Shown here: positions 1 to 9,949 of the stretch, piece by piece | Layout of the letters: each line of letters opens with the position of its first letter | Numbering within the stretch: the first letter of the stretch is position 1 | Origin: Pholiota molesta | Taxonomy: Eukaryota > Basidiomycota > Agaricomycetes > Agaricales > Strophariaceae | Direction of reading: 5' to 3' | Assembly: GCA_014925825.1 (NCBI GenBank) | Contig: JACGCK010000039.1 | Location: 62,001-126,000, forward strand | DNA length: 64,000 nt | Position numbers and translations under genes: made by a program | The notes under the pieces: generated by a model | Seen by the model: the letters and a program-made list of their open reading frames with translations, nothing else | Database searches by the model: none | Told to the model about the DNA's origin: nothing

Positions 1-1483
1 TTGAGCACAAAGAGATACCGCCCTTCTTTGCCAGGCCTTTGGACAAAATGCTTGTTGTCGGGGCCACGAAATTCGCGAATAAACGACGCCTCGAAGATGT
101 CAGAAACAAAGTTGGGAGCGCCCTTGCCCTCTTTGATAGAGGATGTTAGGTCATCGCAAGCTTTGTCCATGATGTCCTCCAGATCGCGCCGGGAAAGGAG
201 AGTAGCAAGATAGTCATGAAAGCTGTGATATTCAAATGTCTTGATAGGCAACCGTCGTCCGTCCGTCGCCATCTCTAAAAGAACCTCGTTGCAAGGCTCA
301 TTGGGAAAAGGAATGTTGTTGCATTGTTCTGGATAAACGGGGGTTTTTGATCCGGGTGAGAATATAGGCGGGTAGGTGCAGTTACAAGCAGGGCAGACTG
401 CATAAATTGTGGTTTTGGCGCCCAAAGGAAACTTGTTCATCACCGTCTCGGTCGTACGCGGCAATTGCTTCAAAACATCATTTTGCCAATCATCAAACTT
501 GCCAGAAGGAGAGAAAGAGGAGCGAAGCAGAATCATGAGGAGGCTTAAGAGAAGGTTCCCCATGCGTCGGCCAATGCCTGAGATGACGGTGCAGAGAATG
601 ACTATGAACATGGTTGTTTGAGCAACGGGATCATTGTCGTTGATTGGCGCATTGAAATGGTGATCTGGGGAAGCATCAGCAATGAGTTCGAATAGAATTA
701 AAAAGCATCATTACCTGAGTTGAATTTTAAAGCTACATTGGCATTTATCGGATGTTGTTTCTGGAGGTCCTCTAGAATGCGGGCGATTCCATTCAAAGAT
801 GCTAAAGTCGCAAGTCGGCGGACGTTGACCGAATGTACGTTTCTTCGTACATTTTCGAGGGAAAGCTGGAGACGACCAACTTCATCTTGAAGATGGAGGA
901 TGTCATCGGCAGATAGCTCGGCGGTGGCTATACGAGTTGAACATGCTTTGATGCAGCTATCGATCTTGTCTAAAGACATATGGGCTTTGGCCGTGCGCTG
1001 ACTTCTCTCCTGCTTTAAGTTCTGATTGATGGGGGGCATGCCCGCCGGCTTGGCCACAGCATCCAAGGGAGAAGACGGATCAGCAACGGCCGGGGAATGC
1101 AGGGGGGGATTTGTGTTGGTGGAGTCCAGTTGCAATCGCTCGAGGCCATGGATGATGTTGTCAAAAGGCGGGTCATCTGGGGCGCTGGGTGGATATGGGG
1201 CATGGTGGCTCTCCCTAGACGTCCATAGCCTGCTAGGTTCCGAACGAAGAGAATATTCTCCGCCAATGACAGCGGATGAAAATATAGAAGAAGAAATTTC
1301 TTCAAGACCTGCTGCCTCACTGGACGCCAAAGTTGCTGCTTGAATTCGATCTTGATGCACTGAGCGCATGGATAATGGGAGGTCCCTTCCAAGCGGAGAT
1401 CCGTTCGAATCGCAGGGGCCTTCAGCATTGCAAATGAAGCAATTGCAATGAAAGGTTAAAGAATTACTCGTCCTGGCTGGCAT
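1..1483 (-). CDS. N-terminal part of a Tnp2/CACTA-like DNA transposon protein (cut by window edge)
   Basis: Two exons on the minus strand: 715-1483 and 1-664, joined by a 50-base GT-AG intron (665-714) with the frame kept (split codon G|AT). The start at 1483 gives MPARTSNSL followed by a small Cys/His cluster (HCNCFICNAEGP), which is how basidiomycete Tnp2-like proteins usually begin. Exon 1 also has a helical stretch around residues 165-250. Exon 2 has a hydrophobic segment and then CPACNCTYPP with further cysteines, and the motif YHSFHDYLATLLSRRDLEDIMD, which I associate with the region before the Tnp2 transposase core. The frame is open to the left edge, so the catalytic part lies outside the window. 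The family call rests on pattern memory. No stop interrupts the visible part, so the gene could be intact. Confidence 0.6.
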
Positions 1484-2164
1484 TGCAAGTGGCTATTCAA
1501 GGCGTAGAGTGCATTTGAACAAGGTGGGCCAGAGGTGGGCGGCGTAAACAATGGGATCGCGGCACGTGGCACGTGTCGCCCTATCCTGTTTCATTTGGCG
1601 ACCCTGACATTGATCCAAGAGTGAAGGTCTTGAATCACGTTGAGAGAATAAAAGTACCAAAAGAAAAGCCTGCGGGATGTTTTAAGGCAAATGTAGGGCA
1701 GTAGGATAGCACCGATGGCATCCTGAAGGGGAATAGAATTCGATGATGATGGCTGCCCAGTGCCCGCAGGGCCATCCTGCAAAAATTGGCGCCGCGTGCT
1801 TCGTGTGATGGAGGAGCGGGTCTGAGGTGTCTGAATAGCTGCACATCGTGTAATTGACTCTCGCCACCCAAGTCCAACTTGGGAGGAGCTGGTCTTTAGC
1901 AGTGAGGCTAGGAGGTGCTTCAACTCCGCGACTCGCCTTTAATGTTGTCCTCAAGGTCCTCTTGTTCTGGCACATGTATGGCGTTGAGCAAGGATTGGAA
2001 CTCGGGAAATTTAAAAGCTGTCATGGCCACTGGCAGCTGGTGGCTGCGGAAGGGTTGGAAAAAGGTCTCACTTTTATGTCTCTTTTAGACAAGGGCGGTG
2101 GAGGGAAGCTGCTTGGAAAGAATGCATTTTTTATTCATACTTGAAGGGCTGGTGTGGTTATTCA
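1484..2164. other. no supported gene
   Basis: Only short overlapping open frames on both strands (the longest about 110 codons), none with a recognisable domain or a convincing intron pattern. The stretch probably holds the promoter of the Tnp2-like gene at its left end and degraded transposon sequence elsewhere. Confidence 0.4.
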
Positions 2165-3112
2165 TCTACCTTACTGAGTAAATCTAAATCAACCCTCCAG
2201 TTGCCCTGCCTGGCTTGCATCATGGCTCAGTGGAGCTTTTTGGATCTTGTTTTTTTCAGCCCACCCTTTTAAGCGAAAACCATAGCCAACGTATCGAAAC
2301 AAGCCACCAGGTGCATATTGTGTGAAGGAGGCGCGAGCTTCATTAGGGGCGACGGGAGTGTTGGAATTCGTTATGGTCGCTGAAGGGATGAGGAGCAGCG
2401 ACCCGACAAGCTGGCCCTTTGTGTACTCTGTATCCGCATCCTGCAGCTTTGCATGCTTTGCACTGTACGCCGCTGCAGCGGCAGGAAGCTCACTGCAATC
2501 CAGCAATAAGGGCAAGGCGGTTGCAGTCTCAATGTATGCGCTGGTGGCGGCGGCGGTGGGGAGGTGGCCAAGCTGCGACTATATCTCAATGCGGCGCCGC
2601 TTTCTTTGTAGGTTTGCAGGCGACGTGGTGGAAGCGCCTGAGGAGTTTTCCGTTGACGGCAGGCAGGGCCCTGCTGGTGACGATGAATTTGGGGTCAACA
2701 AGTTATTGCCAGCGTTGTCCTGTACGATGGCGGTGGATTGTGCATCGTCAATGTCGTCCGGGGGGTTGGCGAGCTCGTGGGCGGAGGCCTGCTCTAGCAA
2801 CGCCTCATAGTTGAAATTGGCAGGAAGTTCAACTATACCGTATGCAGAGTAGGTAGACCCATTGGAGCAGAGGACGTTGCATTCGAGCCCTCGCCTTGTG
2901 CCCAACATGGAGGTCCATCGGATGGCCTGTGAGAGGGATGATTGGCTGCGACGTGCTGGTGAATTTTCAACGCCCCAGAATCTCAGTTCCGGGTGTGAAA
3001 CTAGAGAAGCGGCACTGCTGGGTGGAGGGGCGCCGGTCTGGCACTCGCTTTGGTCTATGTTGCAGCGGCGTGGCGGCGGTGGTGGTTGGGGAAGGGATGC
3101 AAAGTTTGCCAT
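2165..3112 (-). pseudogene. decayed repetitive protein gene, copy 1
   Basis: The minus strand is open from 3112 to a TAG at 2579-2581 (177 codons, ending NLQRKRRRIEI). Reading past that TAG in the same frame continues as SQLGHLPTAAATSAYIETAT and on to a stop near 2186 (AGQLEG). The downstream part (LPAAAAAYSAKHAKLQ, YTKGQLVGS, GGLFRYVGYGF) reappears in the second copy at 12976-14200, where the reading frame around LGHLPTA is uninterrupted. The TAG is therefore probably an inactivating change. The product is unknown; proteins of this type are common in transposon-rich Agaricomycete DNA. Pro-rich N-terminus, no membrane segment or catalytic motif seen. Confidence 0.45.
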
Positions 3113-3231
3113 CAGCTGTGATTCTCCGTCATCGAAGCCGTTCGCACGGAAGGGAAGACCAAGTGGAAGGCCTATTGGTCATTCTTAGGCCTTGGGCAAA
3201 GGAGTTGAAAATGGTGATCAACCAAGGCCAG

Positions 3232-4386
3232 TCAATCGTTCAACGTTGTGCCCAGCGAAACCTCCTTCCGTACCACAAGGTATCTGACAGATAATAATGA
3301 TATAAAACGACTGTAATGACAACCTGACACAGGTCCATCCACTTCATCCGGCCGATGTGGTAAGGAGCGGTGGTTGGGACCCAGACCTCTGCCATCACTC
3401 TTTTCAGATGCTGAAGAGCTCCTGTCAACTAGGCGATTTACATCTTCAACTAAGGACAAGCGTGCCATAAGATTGTAGTCCGGGTCCATCATATGATACA
3501 CATGTGTTCTGGCGTTGATTGTTGAGCGTTGACTGCTGTGTATGCTGTGCGGATGGCGAGTTAGCGAGAATGGGTGCAGAAAGTAGAAGACACCAACTTA
3601 CTCTCCAGCGGACGCCTTTATCGAGATAGTTCTATCGGCGCTCAGCTTGTGCGCGGTACATTCCAACGGATCCATGCTGCCGCCGACCTCCACTAACACG
3701 ATCTGCGCGGGCACGCCGCCACGCAGAACGAACCATGCATATAAGAAGGGGTTCTCAGAGAGGGCGGGTGCTCGTCGACAGCCGATGAGGCGTCGCGGGC
3801 GTCGAGGAGAGCGGGATTGTGTGGGGGCGGAGGCGTCATTGGCTCCGCCGTCGTCGATGTTGTCGACGGCTGCAATCATATCACGGGCGGTCGAGGGGTC
3901 TGGATGACGCGAACGCCCTTGAGATGGGAGGGCCGGTGCTGCAGCGCTGGAGCGGCCGAGGTAAGCATGGATGCAGGACAATGCAAGGCGACTCACATTG
4001 ATATCGTTCGACAGCCCCCGGCTGCACCGAATACTGCGCTGGTGGGCTTGTCGTCATCGGCTGCGGCGCATCTCTAACTCGATCGGCGATTCCGCATCGT
4101 CGTGGATGCCCAGGGCCCGGATCTGGACAGGAACTGGACGTTTGCGGCAATGCCATGCTGGCGCAATGCACAAGGCCACAGGGAGGAGATCAGGCGAGAT
4201 CGTTGTTGAACGACCGGGGCTGGAGTTAGATGGCGGCAGCGGGATCTGTTCTCGCTTCAGAGCATAGCATGGCCAAAGTAAGCGTGGATTCAAAACAAAG
4301 GAAGGCAGCTCACCTTCATCGTTGCCAGCCACCAACTGCGCCCCCGCGGCGCCGAATACCGTGTCTAGTGGACTTGCCATCATCAC
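3232..4386 (-). pseudogene. possible remnant of a spliced gene of unknown function
   Basis: Minus-strand open frames at 4054-4386, 3598-3996 and 3232-3501 could be exons. A GTAAGT donor follows the SIKASAGE peptide near 3600, and an AG acceptor lies about 65 bases further on, before MMDPDYNLMARLSLVEDV. Two blocks about 320 bases apart (around 4380-4280 and 4065-3960) resemble each other: TVFGAAGAQ followed by a GTGAGC donor-like site, and a second block whose DNA matches but whose frame differs. This suggests an old tandem duplication. No domain recognised and no single uninterrupted model found. Confidence 0.2.
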
Positions 4387-4389
4387 CCA

Positions 4390-4955
4390 TGGCGCCTCTC
4401 TTCTGAGCCTGATCGTCGGACATGCACGGTTGGCGGTGGGTGTAGGCCGTGGCGACGTCCAATGGCGCGAGCGAAGGAGCGGGGTTTGGGTGGTTGGAGT
4501 GAAAGCTTCTGATGCAAGTGATGTTCCGCTTTCGGTCTAATCACATCATATGTTCTCTCCTCTCGTGTCCGAATCGAATCCACGGCCAAACTGGATTCTG
4601 CATCAAGACATCGGCTCTAGGAGGCGCCAGAACTAGGTAATCCTCAGTTTCAATTATTTAATTGCGTAGCTCGAATATGTAAATAGAACACACAAACAAA
4701 CTTGGGAATGAGACGATTGACACCTTCAAGACGCCTTTCCTGTGATAAGTATAACTAATCTGACCAAAACCCAGCACCAATACCTGCTCAGTCATTCCAC
4801 AAAAAACATGCTCATCCAAAACCTGGACCTCGTGCGTGCGCCGCGGCCGCGTACTCCACCTCACCGGCGCCTCATTCCTTTGCTCTGGTCGTGCTGATGC
4901 AACGGCCAAATTTATCTTAGCGTTAAGTATCTGGACACCGTTTTCATCCCATCTG
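4390..4955. other. no supported gene
   Basis: Short frames only on both strands. Nothing recognisable between the decayed gene remnant and the inverted-repeat element at 4956. Confidence 0.35.
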
Positions 4956-5287
4956 GCATTACAGCTACTTTCATATCGATAGGCCGGAATTTTAAAAATA
5001 GATGCATGCGGACTCTAAATCTTGCACTAAACTCCGACCACCGGCTAGGGACAATGTTTGGGGGGGATCGCTCCTGTGGTGGCTGGTCGTCCCAGGATTC
5101 TGAATTCATTAGATGCCATGGTAAGTCCTTCTTCTCTGTACATCACCAAGCCTTTCCTATCATTTCTTTATGCCTTGTTGTTGCCGCCTTAGCGGCTTAG
5201 TCATTTATCTGAGCTTAAAATTTGAGGTCCGCTTGTCCGTCTATTTTCAAAATTCCGGCCTATCGATATGAAAGTAGCTGTAATGCA
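4956..5287. mobile_element. small inverted-repeat (MITE-like) element
   Basis: About 45 bases at 4956-5001 recur as the reverse complement at 5242-5287 with very few differences (shared core CATTACAGCTACTTTCATA at the outer ends, then CGATAGGCCGGAATTTT). A weaker match continues inward. The inner part is about 240 bases with no coding potential. Total length about 330 bases with terminal inverted repeats and no transposase fits a non-autonomous element. No clear target duplication was identified. Confidence 0.6.
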
Positions 5288-5306
5288 TGGAAAGCATTTG
5301 TTCAGC

Positions 5307-5421
5307 TCAAATTCTATTAACTATTAAAACAAAGTAAAGATTCTTTACAATGCATGTATAAGCTTCGAAATTCTATTAATTATTAAAACAGATCAAAGAT
5401 TGTTTACCACGCATAGGCTGC
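5307..5421. repeat. two tandem copies of a 58-base AT-rich unit
   Basis: Copies at 5307-5364 and 5365-5421 share AAATTCTATTAA, TATTAAAACA and AAAGATT in the same spacing. The repeat abuts the right end of the MITE-like element, and its second copy contains the stop codon of the F-box/LRR-like gene. Confidence 0.6.
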
Positions 5422-6546
5422 GCTTCCATATCTTGTTCGTCCTTTTCCAAACGCTTTCGTAGGTCACCCCCGCTTGGAGTCCATAGCAAAAGGTGATCTC
5501 ATCCAAGCTCCTATTCGTTGCGCTGCTTATCCAAAGCATAATTAGGTCCTTCTCGTCAGATTCCAGGCCTGGTGTTGGAACTAAGTTTGCACTGGTGCGA
5601 AGGTAAAAGCGCTTGAGGCGATGAAGAGAGCGGAGGTTTGATTGCCAGGATGGGTTGCTTGTCCAGGGATAATTCTGAGGGCGTAGAGCCTAAAAAAAAC
5701 TTTCTTCAGTTTGAGTATACCAAAAACATAGTGGAATACAAACATGTGTATCGATCTCATCTAGGCGTAGAGTAGAAATCATGGGCATAGCCATTGCAAT
5801 ATCAGTCATGAGGGTTGGGTCGGATGGAGAGAAATGGATAACAGCAAATTGAATCGATGCACCAGTATCCTTCACTTCCTTGAAGAGGGGACCATGACTA
5901 TCAAATGGAGTGTGGAGCTCAGCAACGAGGCGATGCGTCTGAGGTTTGATAAGGGTCGAAATGCATCGGGAGGGGCCTTGAATATCCTCCAAACCGTGTT
6001 GAAGAGGAGGTGTGATGCATTTTGAACGGGACCCACAACGTCCCAGGATAATCGAGGAAAGATTGGCATTTCGCTTTATAAAAGAGGATAGGCCCCTATG
6101 AGGAAGTGTATGCGTCTGAAAACAGATCAGGTTATCGAAGTAGGAGTGTTGGAGGATATAAGAGCACGCCTGGGGAGAAAGGCCGGGAATGTTGACGCAG
6201 AGGGTGTCGACGTTGGGGAGGCGCATAAGGAGCGCACGAAGTATAGGGAGAAGTGATTTGTTGATCCTGGGCAGGTGGACTTCAAGAACCGCAACAGCAT
6301 TGGCGAACTGCTTGACATGAATCGTGACGTTGAGATATTTTGCGAGATCAACTTCGTTCCGGATAATCAGAACATTCTATGAGTAGAGGCGTCAGCCTGA
6401 ATAATTATGTTGCGTCAACATTATAGAGGACGTACGCCGAAGATAATGTTGGCAACTGGTACATCAAGAGCAGCCTACGAATAGCTTTGAGTAGAGTGTC
6501 TGAGCGTTACGAGGGTTGTGCATACCTTTTGGGCTCGAGTTAACAT
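5393..6546 (-). CDS. F-box/LRR-family-like hypothetical protein
   Basis: Four exons on the minus strand: 6526-6546, 6436-6474, 5744-6376 and 5393-5689. All junctions are GT-AG and all keep the frame, giving about 330 residues from ATG at 6546 to TGA at 5393. The middle has repeated leucine-rich spacing (LLPILRALLMRLPNVDTLCVNIPGL) and the end has HRLKRFYLRTSANLV and SLDEITFCYGL, which resemble the leucine-rich part of the large F-box-like family of Agaricomycetes. No F-box is seen at the N-terminus, which starts MLTRAQKAALD, so either this member lacks it or the 5' end is lost. Function unknown; family members are thought to be adaptors in ubiquitin ligases, but that cannot be shown here. Confidence 0.6.
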
Positions 6547-7072
6547 TTTGGACTGTGTTTGGCAACAAGTGATTTGTGCTTGTGAGGGGGTGGGTTCCAG
6601 AGGCAGAGAAACATGAGGGGAAAATTTATGATACTATATACAAAGAGAGGACAAAGGGGATCTTTTACCATCAAAGGGCACGAGGTCCGAGAAAATCAGC
6701 AAACTGCTGCAATACTATTGGTGGAGCACCGTGGAGGCAGTCGGAGAGGCGTGACGAGTGGCCACAGGTCACACCGTTACTGCTACTAAATGCAGTAGCG
6801 GTATTTGGAGGCATGGCCAAACTTGGCCAATTTTGTCGCGTTTTCTAGCTGCCGTTCCTATCGCGCCCGGTATTCATACAGGGCGAAGAGTTGAGTTTTG
6901 AGCAGTATACACAGCATTTACTTCTTGATTTAGTTGACAAACAAGCAAGGCGAGCTGCCAGATACTGTAGCCCACAGGTGCTTGAGCATATGAGGGGGCC
7001 TTGATGCTGGACGGTGCACGCAATGCACTGTGCGCTTAGAAATCTGATTGGCTCCTTCAGGCGCTGTTCAAA
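6547..7072. other. intergenic, upstream of the F-box/LRR-like gene
   Basis: No supported gene. It would contain the promoter of the minus-strand F-box/LRR-like gene. A 90-codon plus-strand frame here has no recognisable feature. Confidence 0.4.
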
Positions 7073-7735
7073 TTAGAGAAGGGGGTGCTTGACGTAGGAC
7101 AGCGATGACAACAGCGCCAGTATGTGCCGGATATGACTGAATTGCCGCCCAAGGGAGGAAAGATCCATGGCACCGAGACGAGGATTGGATGAGGAGGACA
7201 AGGTATGGACGATCGAGGACGCTTCCAACGAACCCGGTGCGGAATGAAACAAATCAGGTCGGGCATTGAAGGGGAAAATAGCCGAAAAGGCGTACTTAAA
7301 TGAAGTCGAGGCAACCTTGGGTGCGGACCGAGTCCTCTCTTCCGTGGCGGTTGTCACCCGGGAGGCTTGAAAGGCGATGGCGCCAGTAGAGGCAACGAGT
7401 ATCAACGATGCGGTCCTTTGGGCGTCAATGATCTTCGAGGGTTTTTTGTCGCGTTTGAGACCTGATTTATTGGGCCCGTGATTGAGAACTTCATGATTGA
7501 AAAGCGTATGGACGGACGGACATGGTTGTGATCCCAGCACCTGTAACAAACGAGTTGAGTAGGAAATAATTAATGCTGACGGGATGACCCACCTTGAAAG
7601 AGACTGACGCAGGAAACGAAGCGAAGCCCTCGCCGGTGCGTTGCGATTGCGCGCTGCCAGCTGCGCTCGTAGTATTTCTGCGCGGAGGCTGATGCTCGGC
7701 TTCGTATCCATGGGTGCTGCTCTCCTGAGCACCAC
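7073..7735 (-). CDS. hypothetical protein, 220 codons, uncertain
   Basis: A single open frame on the minus strand with a helical, Arg-rich start (SISLRAEILRAQLAARNRN). An alternative model starts at 7817 and uses a 52-base GTGGGT...TTACAG intron (7541-7592), joining exon 7593-7817 to the same C-terminal frame for 230 residues. The two models share residues from VLGSQPCPSV onward. No domain, signal peptide or membrane segment is recognised. Because the adjacent DNA is a GC-rich repeat with many chance frames, this could be spurious. Confidence 0.25.
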   Translation of the reverse strand: MVLRRAAPMDTKPSISLRAEILRAQLAARNRNAPARASLRFLRQSLSRWVIPSALIISYSTRLLQVLGSQPCPSVHTLFNHEVLNHGPNKSGLKRDKKPSKIIDAQRTASLILVASTGAIAFQASRVTTATEERTRSAPKVASTSFKYAFSAIFPFNARPDLFHSAPGSLEASSIVHTLSSSSNPRLGAMDLSSLGRQFSHIRHILALLSSLSYVKHPLL

Positions 7736-7879
7736 TGGTGCGGCGCGCTGTTTTATCGTGTTCCTTGACGCAGCGCGCCGAAAACAACCTGAGCCTGAAC
7801 ACCTTCAAGCCGACCATGGGAACGAGACCTCTGCGTATTTTGATGAACAGCAGAGCAGCGATCGCCAGTTGCGGCCTTT

Positions 7880-9080
7880 CGTGGGTCTTCGTCGAGCCGT
7901 GGGTCCGCTTGAAGACGCTAAGGCCTCGCTGTGTTCAGTGTCGTTGGCGGCTGCTTGTTGAAGCTGGTGGCTGCTCATCTACATTGAGGGACGTTATGGG
8001 CACTGGGAAGTGGGAGCAAGGGGCGCATTCGACAGGCAGAGCAGGAGGGCTGTTCTAAAGGCTGCTCATCGGCATTGAGGAGCCGTAGGCGGCCACCCAT
8101 CGAACCGGTCGAACTCGCAGGGCATTGGACGACGTTGGCGGCCGTTCCTCGACGCTGACGGCCATTCAGGGCGTTCCGCAGCCCACTTAACAATGCTGAG
8201 GCCTGTCATTGATGTTGGCAGCAGTTGGTTTTAAAAGACGCTGGCGGATGTCGGTGCCGTCGAACAGGGTGATGCGTCGAGACTGAGGGCTGTTCCTTCG
8301 CGCTGGCTGTTCGTCGAGACTGGCCGTCATCCCCGTCAAGCGTGAGAGGTTGGGGGATGAGAGGAGATACGCGCAGCTGACAGCTGCGCGCGGGCCTCTC
8401 GACCTCCGGCGCCGAAGGAGGGCCCCTGTCCGACTCCTGGCGGGCAACGCGCCGCTGTCGAGCATGGCGCTTCGCAGGGCGTCGACTCGACGTCGTTGCG
8501 GAGGGCAAGGTCAAGATCCAAGGATCTGGGGCGGAAATTGATCCTTGCCGGCGCAAGGTCAGAGGCGGTCGGAGGCGAGATCGTGGTCGTTGGGCTACGG
8601 ACGATCGTGCGAGGAAGGTGGGTTGCGTGGAGAGACGGGCCGTGCTGTGAGGAGGAGAGTGGGAGCGGTTGAGGTGCGACGTTCCTGCGAAGCATTGTGG
8701 GCGGCCAAGGGCGCTCGCATTTGCGCCGCAAACAGGCCGTCAGCGCATGCCGCACACGATCGGCAAGAACACGATGTCGCCCGCTGCCGCCTCACGCTGC
8801 GCGTTCCGTCGATGCGAGCCGCGATGTTGGCATTGATGTCGCCAATGTTGAGGGCCCGTCCTCGACGACATTGAGGGGCGTTCGGCGACGTGGACGGCTT
8901 GTCGATCGCAGCGCTGACAGCCTGCTGTCGAAATTGAGGGGTCTTTGTCGAGCCGGAGTCTTCGTCGAGCCATGGGTCCGCTTGACAAGCCAAGGCTGCT
9001 GTTCGGCGCCAGAAGCCTTTCGTCGATTTGTCGCGGCTGAGGGCTGTTCGTTGGCGTTGGCTGCTCGTTGAGGCTGGGGA
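7880..9080. repeat. GC-rich degenerate minisatellite-like region
   Basis: Many imperfect reiterations of a roughly 30-base pattern built from pieces such as GAGGGCTGTTCGT, GGCTGTTCGTCGAGACTGG and GACGCTGACGGCC. One longer block (TCGTCGAGCC.TGGGTCCGCTTGA) occurs at about 7889 and again at about 8964. The overlapping long frames on both strands here (for example 8595-9323 minus) are Arg/Ser/Ala-rich and are best explained by GC-rich repeat composition, not by genes. Confidence 0.5.
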
Positions 9081-9949
9081 ATGTTCGTGATCACTGGCGT
9101 TAGACAGCCTGTGCGCAAAGCGAACCATTAGCAGGGTGCCGAGGCAAAGCGGTTGGCAGCTTGCAGACGCACCTGGTCGCGCAGTGCGCAGCGGCACCCT
9201 GCGCGGCTCCTGCCGAGTTGTTCGTTCCCAGAGCAAGAGCATGGCCCGGCGGCGGTTTGGGCCACGGCGTGAGGAGGCGGGATGGGGCGGTGGTGGCGAG
9301 AAGATGAGAGAGCCACGGTCCAAAGGCGGTCAGCTCTCCGCGGCGGCAAAAGCGGGCCGAGGAGGACGCGACCCGCGACAACGAGCTGCGGCGCACCTGT
9401 GGCCCGTCGTTGTCGTCGACGCGCAGGGCGTAATTGGCGTGCGGAGACGTGCAAGCTGAGTAGGGCTGCGTGAGTTGAAAAAACAAATGCCATAGAAGGG
9501 TGGTTAACTCGCCAGATGCCGGCGTCAATTCTGCCCCGTTGAAGGGCCTCTCCGCCGCCTCCATTGAGGGGGCAAGTCATCGTCTGGCATGGTCCCGGCG
9601 ACACCTCAGCAAACTGCACGGCAGCACTCTGCGAGGCGATTTGGGGGGTGTCGCGGTGAATGTGAGGGTAAGAAACGTTATAAACAAGACGCGTCGGTAT
9701 TAAAGGAGAGACTATTGATCACATGACACAACGTGATGCAGCGCGTCGTGACGCAGCGCGTCGTTCATGAATTCCCTTGGACTGCATGCAAACTGTGCAC
9801 CTCTGATAATGATGCAGTCCCAGGAAGCCCAACAAACTGGTACTTCTGCAGAATGCTCCCTGCAAGCCTTTTCTCAAACTGGCCAGGCAAGACCAAGAAC
9901 CCCTTGCACGCTGCCAGCTCATAAATCTAATGCTCTGTTTCTTGTCTAG
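9081..9949. other. GC-rich to AT-rich transition, no firm gene
   Basis: 9081-9640 is GC-rich with overlapping low-complexity frames on both strands. At 9733-9765 the sequence GTGAYGCAGCGCGTC occurs twice in tandem. From 9812 a plus-strand frame (MMQSQEAQQTG) runs to TAG at 9947-9949 and is in phase with the first exon of the dioxygenase-like gene that follows, so it may be that gene's 5' part. Confidence 0.35.

Noticed and set aside
3598..3996. Crinkler-like N-terminal domain
   Set aside because: The TAHKLSADRTISIKASAGE peptide looked superficially similar, but the expected downstream motifs are absent.
8595..9323. 242-codon minus-strand frame
   Set aside because: Overlaps equally long frames on the other strand inside the degenerate minisatellite; no domain or splice sites.
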